Notes: generated from the letters alone by a model not told the origin. DNA of 64,000 nt from Leptonema sp964619535 (GCA_964619535.1 CAZUEX010000010.1:62001-126000), one strand, 5' to 3'. Shown: positions 26,576 through 35,904, counted from the stretch's first letter. Made by a program: numbers and translations.

Positions 26576-26800
26576 ATGAGAAAAGAAAATCTGAATCCAA
26601 TGCGGCAATCGCTTTTGTCTTGAATCAAAGAGGCCTTTCGATCTGTCCTCTTCCTTCTTACAGAAGGCCATGGTCTGGATCGTACGCATCTGCCGGGCAT
26701 GGTGTTTGTCGGTTCCGTCTGGTCCTTGATCACCTATTTCGCTGCCACAGGCGATGGAGTCTATTCGCTTGTTGTCCAGGGATAACTGGTCGTAACCGTT
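26576..26800 (+). pseudogene. stop-interrupted N-terminal membrane region of the hybrid kinase
   Basis: Upstream of the kinase start at 26801 the same frame continues to an ATG at 26576 and reads as membrane-protein sequence: MRQSLLS, TGA at 26621, then IKEAFRSVLFLLTEGHG, MVFVGSVWSLITYFAATGDG and VYSLVVQG. A TAA follows at 26783, and then LVVTVMAGLLGG leads straight into the annotated kinase. Kinases of this class usually have a tyrosine at the place of the TAA (an SGY-LV pattern). Two single-base changes (for example CGA to TGA and TAT/TAC to TAA) would explain the stops. The kinase would then have lost part of its membrane sensor, or it restarts internally. No convincing ribosome binding site is visible at either start. 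Confidence 0.55.
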
Positions 26801-29272
26801 ATGGCCGGTTTGCTTGGTGGCATTCGTGCTGGCATACTTGTTGGAGTGGTCTCCATACTGGTGCAGCTTGGCTTTATAACAGGTGTCTCACCGTGGGAGA
26901 ATGAACCGGAAGTCTCACAGTGGTTTGTCAATGGTTGTTATCTTTTTGCGGTGATGATGCTGCAGGTATACTCTGTAAGGCAGGCCTCTCGCAGGTCTGC
27001 AAAACTGCTTTCGGCACGACAGAAGGCAGAGAAAGAACTGACCGAAAGTGAAGAACGGTTTCGCGTGGCCTTTGAAGGTGCGGGGGCCGGCATTGCCTTT
27101 ATTGGTCTGGATGGCCGGTTGCTCAGAGCCAACCAGGCCCTGGCGGATCTGACGGGTTTTACGCGTGAAGAGCTGATGGACATTGGGTTTCAGGGATTCA
27201 CCCACAGGGACGACCTGAACGTCGATGAGCATCTTTACTGTGATCTGCTGAAAGGGATGTGTGACCGCTACAGCATTGATAAACGCTATATTCACAAAAG
27301 TGGCTTACGCATATGGGTCCGGCTCACCGTTTCGATGGTACGAAATACAGACCATGGCAGCCAGCCTTACAGTATTGCAATTATTGAAGACATTACCGAG
27401 AAAAAGCAAACAGAGCTGGAACTTGCAGCCTACAGGGAGGAGCTCGAAGAACGCGTAAAAGAACGAACTGAAGAGCTTCGCGGCGCACTGCAGATCGCCG
27501 AAAAGGCCACTGCTGCCCGGGGGCAGTTCCTCGCCAATGTCAGCCATGAACTCCGCACACCCATGAATGCCATTCTCGGGTTAACCCACCTCCTGCTTCG
27601 TACAAATCTGTTTCCGAGGCAGCGCGAAGACCTGACAAAGATTCGCGTCGCCGCCGGTGATCTCCTTGGATTGCTCAATGATCTGCTCGACTTTTCAAAA
27701 ATGGATGCAGGAAGGATCGAGCTGGAGTCGGTGGTCTTTCACATCGATGCCGTGATGGATTCAGTGGTTGATCTGCTGGCCGTTCGTTCGTCGGAAAAGG
27801 GGCTGGCTCTCAGCATAGAGATCGATGGAGCAATCCCCGATCCGGTGATGGGAGATCCGATGCGTCTTCGCCAGATCCTCATCAACCTTGTGGGCAATGC
27901 CATCAAGTTTACGGCGAGCGGCTCCGTGGCACTTTCGGTGAAGCTCCTGGAAATGGATGAAAACACGGTGCAGCTGGAATTCGCCATTACAGATTCCGGT
28001 CCTGGCGTTTCGCTTTCACTCAGGCCCCATCTCTTTGATCCCTTCCGGCAGGCCGATGGATCGATGACCAGGCGCTACGGGGGCACCGGCCTGGGACTTG
28101 CCATCTGCAAACAGCTTGTGGAGCAAATGAGTGGAATGATCGATTTAGACGATTCTTTTGCCGGCGGGAGCCGCTTTTATTTTCGCCTGCCCTTTGCCGT
28201 GGCTGCAGCGACGGCCGTTGCCACTCCGGTCTTCACCGAGGAAGCCGGTGAAGATTTGATGGCCGGAGATGATCTATCGGGTAGCGAGTCACATCTGCCC
28301 CTTTATGGCAGGGTACTTGTGGTGGAAGATAATGAGATCAATCTACAGGTTGCCAGAGGATTGTTGCACTCTTTCGGCCTTCTCGTTGACAGTGCTCGCA
28401 ACGGCAAAGAGGGCGTGGAAAAGGCGACCAGCGGCCATTACGAGGCCATTCTGATGGATCTACAGATGCCTCAGATGGATGGCTTTGAGGCCACCAGGCA
28501 GATTCGGCAACAGCATGTGACCACACCGATTCTGGCCATGACGGCGCATGCCATGGACTTTGAAAAGAAGCGTTGTCTTGCAGCGGGAATGAACGATCAT
28601 ATTCCAAAGCCCGTGGATCCAGATGTCCTTTACAGCACGTTGTGTCGCTGGATCCATCTGCCCATGCGTCGATCGGTCGTACAGGTGGTTCCCGAAGGCC
28701 TCAACATGCCGGGATTTGATGCGAAGGAAGCCCTGGGGCGTCTGGAAGGGGATGTGCAGCTTTACAGAAGATTACTACACTACTTCATGCGGGACCACAG
28801 CGGCGATGGCGTTTTGATTGAGCAGGCCCTGCTTGATGACGATGAAAGGACGGCAAGGCGTCTGCTGCATTCCCTGCGAGGAGCGGCTTTAAACCTTGCT
28901 GCCAGGGATGTCCTGAGCAGCCTTCGGGAAGTCGATACTGTTATGAAGGATTATGGATGGGATGCAACACAGCTACAGCCCCGCATTGCCGATCTGAAAA
29001 AGGCCCTGTCTGCAGCTGTAAAGGCCGTGCAAAACGTTCGGCCAAGGGTGGATCAGATAACGGAACAGGAGCAGGCGTTTCGCCATGAGCCTCCAACCCT
29101 TGTGCTTCTGCAGACGTTGCTTCACAGGCAGAGTATGGATGCAAGACAGTATCTGGAGCGGCTGCGCGGCGAGCTCAATGCCTGTGAAGACGACCTGGCC
29201 AATCGTCTGGCCGCTGCGATGGATCAATTCGACTATGGCAGGGCACTGGCCATGCTGGAGCCGCATCTTTAA
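26801..29272 (+). CDS. hybrid histidine kinase PAS-HisKA-HATPase-REC-HPt
   Basis: From the ATG at 26801 the product has 823 residues: two remaining membrane segments (1-25 and 41-58), a PAS domain (~80-200) and a coiled coil. HisKA follows with His 249 (NVSHELRTPMNAILG), and HATPase with NLVGNAIKF, TDSGPGV and GGTGLGLAI. The receiver has Asp 553 (ILMDLQMPQMDG), and an HPt domain has His 690 (LLHSLRGAALNLAA). All phosphorelay residues are present, so it can run a complete internal His-Asp-His relay. The next gene, 12 bases on, encodes a receiver-GGDEF protein, the probable final phosphate acceptor. The upstream region appears to contain more of the membrane domain but is broken by two stop codons, so the real N terminus is uncertain. 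Confidence 0.85.
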   Translation: MAGLLGGIRAGILVGVVSILVQLGFITGVSPWENEPEVSQWFVNGCYLFAVMMLQVYSVRQASRRSAKLLSARQKAEKELTESEERFRVAFEGAGAGIAFIGLDGRLLRANQALADLTGFTREELMDIGFQGFTHRDDLNVDEHLYCDLLKGMCDRYSIDKRYIHKSGLRIWVRLTVSMVRNTDHGSQPYSIAIIEDITEKKQTELELAAYREELEERVKERTEELRGALQIAEKATAARGQFLANVSHELRTPMNAILGLTHLLLRTNLFPRQREDLTKIRVAAGDLLGLLNDLLDFSKMDAGRIELESVVFHIDAVMDSVVDLLAVRSSEKGLALSIEIDGAIPDPVMGDPMRLRQILINLVGNAIKFTASGSVALSVKLLEMDENTVQLEFAITDSGPGVSLSLRPHLFDPFRQADGSMTRRYGGTGLGLAICKQLVEQMSGMIDLDDSFAGGSRFYFRLPFAVAAATAVATPVFTEEAGEDLMAGDDLSGSESHLPLYGRVLVVEDNEINLQVARGLLHSFGLLVDSARNGKEGVEKATSGHYEAILMDLQMPQMDGFEATRQIRQQHVTTPILAMTAHAMDFEKKRCLAAGMNDHIPKPVDPDVLYSTLCRWIHLPMRRSVVQVVPEGLNMPGFDAKEALGRLEGDVQLYRRLLHYFMRDHSGDGVLIEQALLDDDERTARRLLHSLRGAALNLAARDVLSSLREVDTVMKDYGWDATQLQPRIADLKKALSAAVKAVQNVRPRVDQITEQEQAFRHEPPTLVLLQTLLHRQSMDARQYLERLRGELNACEDDLANRLAAAMDQFDYGRALAMLEPHL

Positions 29273-29284
29273 CTGGAATCATAC

Positions 29285-30184
29285 GTGAAAGCAGATAGAC
29301 AACAAACGGTTCTTATCGTCGACGATATGCCGGAAAACATAGCCCTTCTGGCCGGTGTGCTTGGCGATACCGTCGAGATCCTCTTTGCACGCTCAGGGGA
29401 GGATGCACTGAGAATCTGTAAAGAACAGCATCCGGACCTCGTTCTTCTGGACATCGTCATGCCAGGCCTGGACGGTTATGAGGTACTGACCCGCCTGAAA
29501 GCGGATCCAGAGACGGCGAACCTTCCGGTTATCTTTATTACGGGGATGGATTCGCAGGGAGAGGAGATTCGAGGCCTTGAGGCCGGGGCTGTGGATCACA
29601 TCACGAAACCTGTACATCCGGCCATTGTCAGAGCAAGGGTGCGAAACCACCTGGAGTTAAAACGGTATCATGACTTTCTTGAGAATCTTTCGCTGACCGA
29701 CGGGCTGACCGGCATTGCCAATCGGCGCCGTTTTGATGAGGTACTCGGTCGTGAGTGGCGACGGGCAGCCAGAACGGCCGTTGGTCTGTCTCTTCTGATG
29801 CTCGACATTGACTGTTTTAAGGCGTATAACGATCGCTATGGCCACATTGCCGGTGCTGATGCCCTGCGTCGTCTGGCCACCGTGATACAGGAAAGTCTGC
29901 GACGGCCGCTTGATCATGCCGCGCGATACGGTGGAGAAGAATTTGCCTGCATCCTCCCCGAAACGGATCGAGGCGGGGCCATCGTTGTTGCAGAGCGTAT
30001 TCGCAGAGGCCTTAAGGCTCTGAACATTGAACACCGATTCTGTGTTACCGATCATGTTACGATAAGTATCGGTACGGCAACAATGATCCCCGATCCCGAG
30101 ACGCCTGCATCATTACTTGTGCAGCGAGCCGACGAAATGCTCTTTCTTGCAAAGGCTGCCGGTAAGGACTGCATTCGTTCCTGA
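29285..30184 (+). CDS. response regulator diguanylate cyclase (PleD/WspR-like)
   Basis: The 299-residue protein has an N-terminal receiver with DD in LIVDDMPENIA, the phospho-acceptor Asp in LVLLDIVMPGLDG, Thr in VIFITGMDS and Lys in DHITKPVHP. A GGDEF domain follows from about residue 130 with the active-site sequence GGEEF. An RxxD inhibitory site (RPLD) lies five residues before it, so c-di-GMP product feedback is expected. The domain is otherwise complete (SLTDGLTGIANRRRF, DIDCFKAYNDRYGH). It begins with GTG 12 bases after the hybrid kinase and is presumably activated by it. The output would be c-di-GMP control of motility, adhesion or biofilm formation. It ends convergent to srkA with 7 bases between them. 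Confidence 0.93.
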   Translation: MKADRQQTVLIVDDMPENIALLAGVLGDTVEILFARSGEDALRICKEQHPDLVLLDIVMPGLDGYEVLTRLKADPETANLPVIFITGMDSQGEEIRGLEAGAVDHITKPVHPAIVRARVRNHLELKRYHDFLENLSLTDGLTGIANRRRFDEVLGREWRRAARTAVGLSLLMLDIDCFKAYNDRYGHIAGADALRRLATVIQESLRRPLDHAARYGGEEFACILPETDRGGAIVVAERIRRGLKALNIEHRFCVTDHVTISIGTATMIPDPETPASLLVQRADEMLFLAKAAGKDCIRS

Positions 30185-30191
30185 AGGCCTG

Positions 30192-31250
30192 TCAGTCTTC
30201 CCAATCCCAGAAAAAGTCGGCATCGGTCAGTTCTCTTTCTTCGCCGGAGGAGTTCGTATCGCCCATGCTGTGCATCACCGGTTCGTCGATTTCGCGTAAC
30301 AGCTGCTCAAGATCCAGGGTTTCTTTTTCCCAGTAGGCCTCTGTGCCAAAGTGTGGAAAGTTTGCCGGGAAGGCCGGATCGGACCAGCGCTTTGCAATCC
30401 AGCCTGCATAATGGATGTAACGGAAGGCGCGCAGAGGTCCGATCAGCTGCAGCTGCCTGTCATCGAAGTCGCGAAAACTGCGATAGGCATCGATCAGGAT
30501 TTCGCGCTGTCGCAGGCCATCCATATCTACGGCGGGTGCAAGCATCCAGAAGTCCTGAACGGCAGGGCCGGTTAGAAAATCATCAAAATCGAGAAAAAAG
30601 AAATTCTCTACATCACCGTCTGCCCTGTACAGCAGGTTGCCAATATGACAGTCACCGTGGATGCGGTGAAGAGGGATGCCCTTGATCCTGTCTTCAAAGA
30701 TCTCTACAGCCTGCAGGACGGCCTTCCTGTATCGAGAAAGAAGCGACACCGGAAGGAAATCGTGTTCCTCGAGAAACATCAGGGGATTGAGGGCGAAGTT
30801 TCGGGCATTTAATATCCAGCGTGTCGATGATTGTCTGGAGGCTCCGACGTTATGGATGCGTCCCAGAAGGCGTCCGATCAGCTGTAGCTGGCTGTCGCTT
30901 AACTCATCGGCAGATCTGCCGCCTGTACGTGGCCATACGGCAAAGCGCAGGCCTTCGATGGATTTCAGTGTGCTGCCATCTGGAAAGCGAAGAGGAGCGC
31001 AAACCGGGATTTCGTTTTCCTGCAACTCGAACAGAAAGGCATGTTCTTCCAGGATCTGTTCGTCGCTCCAGCGCATTGGCCGGTAAAACTTTGTGATAAC
31101 GTGCCTGCCGTCTTCGAGCCTCAGGTCGAAGACGCGATTCTCGTACGAATTCAACTGCTGGCAGTGTCCTGTTGGCGTGAGGCCTGCCGCTTCCACCGAT
31201 TTCAGTACGACGTCCGGTGTCAGTCTGTAAAACGAAGCATCATCGGTCAT
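30192..31250 (-). CDS. srkA: stress-response Ser/Thr kinase, SrkA/YihE-like
   Basis: The 352-residue protein belongs to the SrkA (YihE/RdoA) group of choline-kinase-fold protein kinases. Visible features are LNSYENRVFDLRLEDGRHVI (nucleotide-binding lobe), KFYRPMRWSDEQI with EEHAFLFEL, the catalytic loop HRIHGDCHIGNLL with Asp, and the metal-binding FLDFDDFLTGPAVQDFW. In Escherichia coli SrkA counters stress-induced MazEF-type death and is a cytoplasmic kinase. The start at 31250 overlaps the end of the upstream methyltransferase by 11 bases. An upstream ATG at 31361 would run 37 residues through the methyltransferase frame and does not resemble the family. The C-terminal tail rich in Asp, Glu and Trp (ADFFWDWED) is not typical. 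Confidence 0.88.
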   Translation of the reverse strand: MTDDASFYRLTPDVVLKSVEAAGLTPTGHCQQLNSYENRVFDLRLEDGRHVITKFYRPMRWSDEQILEEHAFLFELQENEIPVCAPLRFPDGSTLKSIEGLRFAVWPRTGGRSADELSDSQLQLIGRLLGRIHNVGASRQSSTRWILNARNFALNPLMFLEEHDFLPVSLLSRYRKAVLQAVEIFEDRIKGIPLHRIHGDCHIGNLLYRADGDVENFFFLDFDDFLTGPAVQDFWMLAPAVDMDGLRQREILIDAYRSFRDFDDRQLQLIGPLRAFRYIHYAGWIAKRWSDPAFPANFPHFGTEAYWEKETLDLEQLLREIDEPVMHSMGDTNSSGEERELTDADFFWDWED

Positions 31251-32433
31251 TGCTTTGCTTTCCGGTGTCGCGAGAGCCGCTGTAAAGTTCGTAACGCTGA
31301 AGCATACAGTCCAGCGGTCCGTTTCGAAGTGGGATTCTTCTGGATGCGCTGAGATGCACATGCTTCAGGGCTTCGGCATTGGATGTAAAGATCCAGGCTG
31401 TAAAACCGGGAAAATTCTTCTTCATTGTATCGCCGATCATCCTGTAAAAGCTATCGATGTCGTGTTTTTTCATCCGCTCTCCGTACGGAGGATTCATGAT
31501 AATCGTGCCATGATCAACGGGCAGCTTAAGCTGGTCAAAGGGTTTTGTCTGCAGCGTAATCTTCCCATCCAGTCCGGCATTGCCGAAGTTTTCATCTGCC
31601 AGTGCCGTTGCCGTCGGAGAGGAATCCGAAGCGAAGATAGGCAGTTCTGGTGTGGCTGCAATATTCTTATTTGCCTTACGAAGCAGGTCATCACGGATTT
31701 TCTGAAACAGAGAATCTTCGTAATTTTTCCAGTTCATAAAACCAAAATGCTCGCGAAACAGGCCCGGCGCTACGTTCAAGGCAATCCACGCCGCTTCGAT
31801 GGGAATGGTGCCGGCCCCTGTCATGGGATCAACAAGCGGCTCGCCGGTCTTCCAGCCGGTTAGCAGGATCAACCCGGCTGCAAGGGATTCATTCAGCGGT
31901 GCCTCTCCTACGCGGGAACGATAGCCACGCTTGAACAGAGGCTCACCGGAGCTGTTACGCGAAACAATGCAATAGTCGTTTTCGATGCGAATGTGCAGCC
32001 GCAGATCCGGACGATTCAGCTCAACGGAAGGACGGTGGCCGGTGCGATCGCGAAACCGATCCACCAGGGCATCTTTCATCTTCAATGAAACGTAATGCGA
32101 GTGTGTGAAGAGTCGTGAAGAGGTCGTGGACTGGATTGAGAACGTCTGCGATGCATCGAGGTAGTCTTCCCATCCAATCTCATAGATCTTTCTGTAAAGC
32201 TCCTCTGCATTGCGAACGCGAAACGACGCGATGGGCTCGAGGATGGCCATGGCCGTTCTCAGGCGTAGATTGGCATGGTAAAGCAGGGCCTTGCTGTGCT
32301 CTGGCGAAACAGCAAAGCGTACCGCCTGGCGCTGCACCTGCAATTCTTCGAGTGGAGCAACGTCGGCCAGATCTTCGATTTCGTCTGCCAGGACCTCTTC
32401 AAAGCCGCGCATGCAGGTTGCAGTGAACACCAT
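31240..32433 (-). CDS. THUMP-domain class I rRNA methyltransferase (RlmL N-terminal type)
   Basis: The 397-residue protein has an N-terminal THUMP-containing region (ATCMRGFEEVLADEI, FSIQSTTSSRLFTHSHYVSL, LHIRIENDYCIVSRNSSG). A Rossmann methyltransferase domain follows with LVDPMTGAGTIPIEAAWIAL, the acidic FASDSSPTA segment and the target-base motif IIMNPPYGERM. The NPPYG motif is that of N2-guanine methyltransferases acting on 23S rRNA, like the N-terminal half of E. coli RlmL (G2445). It lacks the RlmK half. It heads a pair with srkA (11-base overlap) and is preceded, after 84 bases and a terminator, by a membrane-protein gene. Confidence 0.88.
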   Translation of the reverse strand: MVFTATCMRGFEEVLADEIEDLADVAPLEELQVQRQAVRFAVSPEHSKALLYHANLRLRTAMAILEPIASFRVRNAEELYRKIYEIGWEDYLDASQTFSIQSTTSSRLFTHSHYVSLKMKDALVDRFRDRTGHRPSVELNRPDLRLHIRIENDYCIVSRNSSGEPLFKRGYRSRVGEAPLNESLAAGLILLTGWKTGEPLVDPMTGAGTIPIEAAWIALNVAPGLFREHFGFMNWKNYEDSLFQKIRDDLLRKANKNIAATPELPIFASDSSPTATALADENFGNAGLDGKITLQTKPFDQLKLPVDHGTIIMNPPYGERMKKHDIDSFYRMIGDTMKKNFPGFTAWIFTSNAEALKHVHLSASRRIPLRNGPLDCMLQRYELYSGSRDTGKQSNDR

Positions 32434-32481
32434 CTATCCCGTATTTATGCTGTGCCGGTCCGGTAAATCTCTTTCGTATCG

Positions 32482-32511
32482 GAAAGGCCGGTTGCAGCTC
32501 GGACCCGGCCT
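32482..32511 (-). terminator. weak leftward terminator after the DUF4389-like gene
   Basis: On the minus strand AGGCCGG and CCGGCCT (32505-32511 and 32485-32491) form a 7-bp stem around 13 bases, followed by TTTCC. The loop is large and the T run short, so some read-through into the methyltransferase-srkA pair is likely. Confidence 0.45.
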
Positions 32512-32517
32512 CAGGAG

Positions 32518-33837
32518 TTATCCTGCCTGTGATCGGGATTTTGCCAGAAGGTTGAGCCCCTGCTGTATGACAAAGGGGCCAAAAAGGAGGTTCAGCCCTG
32601 GAAGCATCATCATGATCTCGATCAGCCAGGAGGGGGGTGTTTTCAGCATGATCTCACTGCGTCTGTAATACCGCGCCATGATAAAGGACAGGGGAAGCAG
32701 AGCTCCCAGCAAACACAGCAAAAGGGTGGTGAAGGGATCGTCATGCATCAGGCGGGCGGTGCGTCCGATCCAGATCAGCGTGTAGATCCCTCCGGAAAGA
32801 ACGACGAGCAGAAACAGAATAAAGGTATTGAGCTCGATTCGGTCGCCCTGCGCCGGATCATAGGTTCCGTTGCCCGTGGAGTGGATGCTCTGCAATCCTT
32901 TCGTGATGCAGCGACTGTCCGAGGTCAGTCCCTGCCACCAGCAGGCCAGGTGCAGCAAAAACCTCTGCGGGCGGTAGAGTATTTCAAGCAGCCAGTTCGG
33001 TGCGTTTCGCTTCATGGCCAGAACCATCCACATCAAAACCTGTGCCGGCAGGAACAGAGCAAAAGGAAGCAGAAGCAGTCCGAAAAGCGCAAGCGTAGCA
33101 TAAACAAAAGGCTGCAGATGGGCAAAAAGCAGGAAGCCTCTGTAACCGGCATAGAGCAAAAAAGGAACGGCAAGGCGGGCAAGCACCTGTATACGCGAGA
33201 AATGTGGATCGATCGTAGCCGTTAGATGTACGGGAAGGGACGTTTTTTCTCGTCCATGGATGTCCACATGGGGCATATGCTCTGTGTTCAGCGACAGAAG
33301 AAGCTTCCATCGGTAAAGGTGAGCACGAACCAGAAACCGGCTGAGATCCGGATGGTTCTGCTCGGTGACCAGGGCATAGAGCATATTGAAGAGGCATACA
33401 ATGAGGGCGGCTGCTTCGTAAACAGGCCATAATAGCAGGGCCGGCAGGTGCAGCAGCCAGACCAGATGAAATATATACAGGAAGCGAAAGGGAAAGGCAA
33501 TCAGGGCCTTCAGGTGATAGGTATAGACCGGTTCAATGCTCTTCACCGCCTCTGCAGGGATTGCGTACAGGTCCTTTGCAATGGGTCTTAAGGAGGCCGG
33601 TGCACCGCTCTCGGGCAGATGGGCCTGCCGAACCCGGTATCCCCATAGCCTTCCTTTCAGGTGTCGTTCCTGCACAATGCCTGTGATCTCTCCATCCGTG
33701 AGCTGGATCGTGGAGCGTTCTGTTGCCGTTCGCAGGTCTCCCTGGAAAGGAAGGGAAAGCAGTCCCAGGAGAGAAAGCAGGCGACAGAGATTGATAAAGC
33801 GGGCAGCTGGCAGGGGCCCAATCTGAAGGGAAGGCAC
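32518..33837 (-). CDS. multi-span membrane protein with DUF4389/DUF4234-like parts
   Basis: The 439-residue protein starts with a signal-like segment (NLCRLLSLLGLLSLPF) and a short periplasmic domain with TIQLTDGEITGIVQERHL. Several membrane spans follow (ALIAFPFRFLYIFHLVWLL, LLLWPVYEAAALIVCLFNML, QPFVYATLALFGLLLL, FILFLLVVLSGGIYTLIWIG, LLCLLGALLPLSFIMARYY). The region with DLSRFLVRAHLYRWKLLLSL reminds me of DUF4389 and the C terminus of DUF4234-type proteins, but I am unsure. No transport or enzymatic motif is clear. It is the first gene of the leftward group ending at srkA. The upstream 123 bases contain two short hairpins and the palindrome of the divergent acyl-CoA ligase gene. Confidence 0.75.
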   Translation of the reverse strand: MPSLQIGPLPAARFINLCRLLSLLGLLSLPFQGDLRTATERSTIQLTDGEITGIVQERHLKGRLWGYRVRQAHLPESGAPASLRPIAKDLYAIPAEAVKSIEPVYTYHLKALIAFPFRFLYIFHLVWLLHLPALLLWPVYEAAALIVCLFNMLYALVTEQNHPDLSRFLVRAHLYRWKLLLSLNTEHMPHVDIHGREKTSLPVHLTATIDPHFSRIQVLARLAVPFLLYAGYRGFLLFAHLQPFVYATLALFGLLLLPFALFLPAQVLMWMVLAMKRNAPNWLLEILYRPQRFLLHLACWWQGLTSDSRCITKGLQSIHSTGNGTYDPAQGDRIELNTFILFLLVVLSGGIYTLIWIGRTARLMHDDPFTTLLLCLLGALLPLSFIMARYYRRSEIMLKTPPSWLIEIMMMLPGLNLLFGPFVIQQGLNLLAKSRSQAG

Positions 33838-33893
33838 GCCCTATCTGACGGCTAAGGCCGGTGGCCTGTCAAGTAATTCTAATGCAGCGGCGG

Positions 33894-33909
33894 CAAGGAA
33901 AAATCCTTG
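33894..33909. repeat. short hairpin upstream of the acyl-CoA ligase genes
   Basis: CAAGGA at 33894-33899 and TCCTTG at 33904-33909 form a perfect 6-bp stem around AAAA, in the 123-base divergent region. It is followed by T-poor sequence and is probably not a terminator. Confidence 0.35.
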
Positions 33910-33940
33910 TTCTCAGGCAAGTGTTTTTGCATGGCTTTTT

Positions 33941-33958
33941 ATTGACATGGATGTCAAT
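33941..33958. promoter_or_regulatory. perfect 18-bp palindrome, candidate repressor operator
   Basis: ATTGACATGGATGTCAAT is an 8-bp perfect inverted repeat with a two-base centre, ending two bases before the ATG of the first acyl-CoA ligase gene and containing a TTGACA hexamer. The layout is typical of a TetR-type dimer site. Its position against the start codon would let a bound protein block the promoter or ribosome site. The regulator is not encoded beside it. Confidence 0.6.
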
Positions 33959-33960
33959 TC

Positions 33961-35904
33961 ATGTTCCGATGCGCCATGCCTGAAAAGAAACATAATCCAC
34001 AGATCATTTATGATCTTCTTGAATGTGGTGTTCATGCGAATCCCGATGGACCGACCTACCTGCGGCGCAGGTCGGGCTCAGGGGATTCTTTCCATTCTTT
34101 CACGTTTACAGAGTTGAAGCGGATGACCGATCAGCTTATCGCCGGCTGGGTAGGTGCAGGATTGAAAAGCGGAGACAGGGTGCTCCTTCTGTGTGACCCC
34201 TCCAGTTATTGGTTTGTGACCGATACGTCCATTCTATCGGTCGGCGCCGTTAGCGTTCCGCGGGCCACCGACGTCACAGACGAAGACATCCTGTACATTG
34301 CCAACCATTCCGAGGCCTCGCTGGCCATTGTGCAGAATGACAAAACGGCAGAGAAGCTGGTTCGGTTACGCGATCGTCTGCCCACCGTAAAGCGTATCCT
34401 GGTCATGGAAGATTCGTCGTATGAGCTGAAGCAGGGGCCCGATACCCTGGCCTCGATTATGGAGGAAGGGGCAAAGGCCCTTGCCGACGACGCCGATCTG
34501 GTGAAAAAAACCCTGGCCACCGTGGATGGCACGGCTTTGGCAACGTTGATCTACACATCCGGAACGACAGGTGCTCCAAAGGGGGTTATGCTCAGCCAGC
34601 GGGGATGGATCACGGCCGTATTAAATACCCTGCCCCGTACGGGCTTTCAGCGGGGAGACAGGGCCCTGAGTTTGCTTCCTCCCTGGCATGCCTTTGAACG
34701 GGGCGTGGAGTATGCGGTCGTTTATCTTGGGCTGCCCTTCATGGTCAGTGATATCTCCTGCCTCCGGGACGACCTGAAGTGGCATCGCCCGACGATCTTT
34801 CCGTCGGTGCCGCGTATCTGGGAGTCCGTTTACAATGGCATTCTTGGTAAGATTAAAAAGGAGTCCGCAGCAAAACAGGCCATCTTCAAAGCAGCCCTTT
34901 CTGTGGGCAGCACATACAATCGCTGGAAGGCCCGGACCTTTGGCTACAGCCTGCAGGTGGATAAACCGGCCTTTGTTGTATCTCTGTTGCAGCGCCTGCT
35001 GGCAGGCCTGGTGCTTCTCTGTCTGGCTCCTCTTCGTGGCTTGAGCCTGCTGGTGTTTCGTCCTATACGACAGGCACTTGGTGGAAAGATACGGTTTTCG
35101 ATTTCCGGTGGCAGTGCTCTTCCTGCCGTTGTGGATCGCTTTCTTTCAGCCATCGGTCTAACTGTACTCGAAGGCTATGGAATGACCGAAACGGCTGCCG
35201 TTATCTCTATACGGAATCGCAACCGTCCCACACCCGGAACCGTGGGAACGCCCATCCCCGGATACTCGATTCGATTGAAGAACGAGCATGGTCACGATGT
35301 CAGTGGCATTCCGGGTGCAAAAGGGACTCTCTGGGTAAAAACAGACCAGATGTTAACCGGATATTACAAACGTCCGGAACTAAATGAGGTCGTCTTCGAT
35401 AAAGATGGCTACTTTGACACGGGCGATCTGATGACGGTTACTTACAGAGGGGAGTTGATGTTTGCCGGTCGATCGAAAGACACGATTGCCCTTGCCGGTG
35501 GTGAAAACGTTGAGCCCGTACCGATCGAAGATCGCCTTATTGAAAGCGATTTTATCGACCAGGTGATGGTTGTTGGCGACGAACGCAAAACACTGGGAGC
35601 ACTGATTGTTCCGGCCTTTGACCGTCTGAAAGAACATCTGCCATCGCTTCCTGAATCACCGGAGCGGTGGAATGAAAACCTGGCCGTTCGTGTGGTTTTT
35701 CAGGAAGAGCTGGTACGCCTCATCAATCACAACAAAGGCTTTAAGAGTTTTGAACACATTCCGAAAGACTGTTTCTATATCGTGCCGCGACCATTCGATC
35801 TCGAAACAGAGATGACGCGAACCCTGAAGATGAAGCGTCCGGTGATCAAAGAGCATTTCGCAAAAGAAATCGATGAAATGTACAGTCGTTCCAGGCAGGG
35901 CTGA
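33961..35904 (+). CDS. long-chain acyl-CoA synthetase (AMP-binding enzyme), copy 1 of a tandem pair
   Basis: The 647-residue protein activates a fatty acid with ATP and CoA, or a related carboxylate. The ATP/AMP signature TLIYTSGTTGAPKGVMLS is near residue 197, LLPPWHAFERGVEY follows, then the A5 motif EGYGMTETAAV, the A7 region GYFDTGDL and the A8 hinge FAGRSKDTIALAGGENVEP. The C terminus has the catalytic Lys region TRTLKMKRPVI. Between 330 and 380 a hydrophobic stretch (LLQRLLAGLVLLCLAPL) suggests membrane association, as in FadD-type enzymes. The next gene is a close paralogue 51 bases on. The start at 33961 follows the palindrome directly; an in-frame ATG at 33976 (MPEKKHNPQ) is equally possible. 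Neither has a good ribosome binding site. Confidence 0.88.
   Translation: MFRCAMPEKKHNPQIIYDLLECGVHANPDGPTYLRRRSGSGDSFHSFTFTELKRMTDQLIAGWVGAGLKSGDRVLLLCDPSSYWFVTDTSILSVGAVSVPRATDVTDEDILYIANHSEASLAIVQNDKTAEKLVRLRDRLPTVKRILVMEDSSYELKQGPDTLASIMEEGAKALADDADLVKKTLATVDGTALATLIYTSGTTGAPKGVMLSQRGWITAVLNTLPRTGFQRGDRALSLLPPWHAFERGVEYAVVYLGLPFMVSDISCLRDDLKWHRPTIFPSVPRIWESVYNGILGKIKKESAAKQAIFKAALSVGSTYNRWKARTFGYSLQVDKPAFVVSLLQRLLAGLVLLCLAPLRGLSLLVFRPIRQALGGKIRFSISGGSALPAVVDRFLSAIGLTVLEGYGMTETAAVISIRNRNRPTPGTVGTPIPGYSIRLKNEHGHDVSGIPGAKGTLWVKTDQMLTGYYKRPELNEVVFDKDGYFDTGDLMTVTYRGELMFAGRSKDTIALAGGENVEPVPIEDRLIESDFIDQVMVVGDERKTLGALIVPAFDRLKEHLPSLPESPERWNENLAVRVVFQEELVRLINHNKGFKSFEHIPKDCFYIVPRPFDLETEMTRTLKMKRPVIKEHFAKEIDEMYSRSRQG

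Noticed and set aside
33943..33948. TTGACA at the acyl-CoA ligase start as a -35 element
   Set aside because: No -10-like sequence lies at a suitable distance before the start codon, so I kept it only as part of the palindrome.
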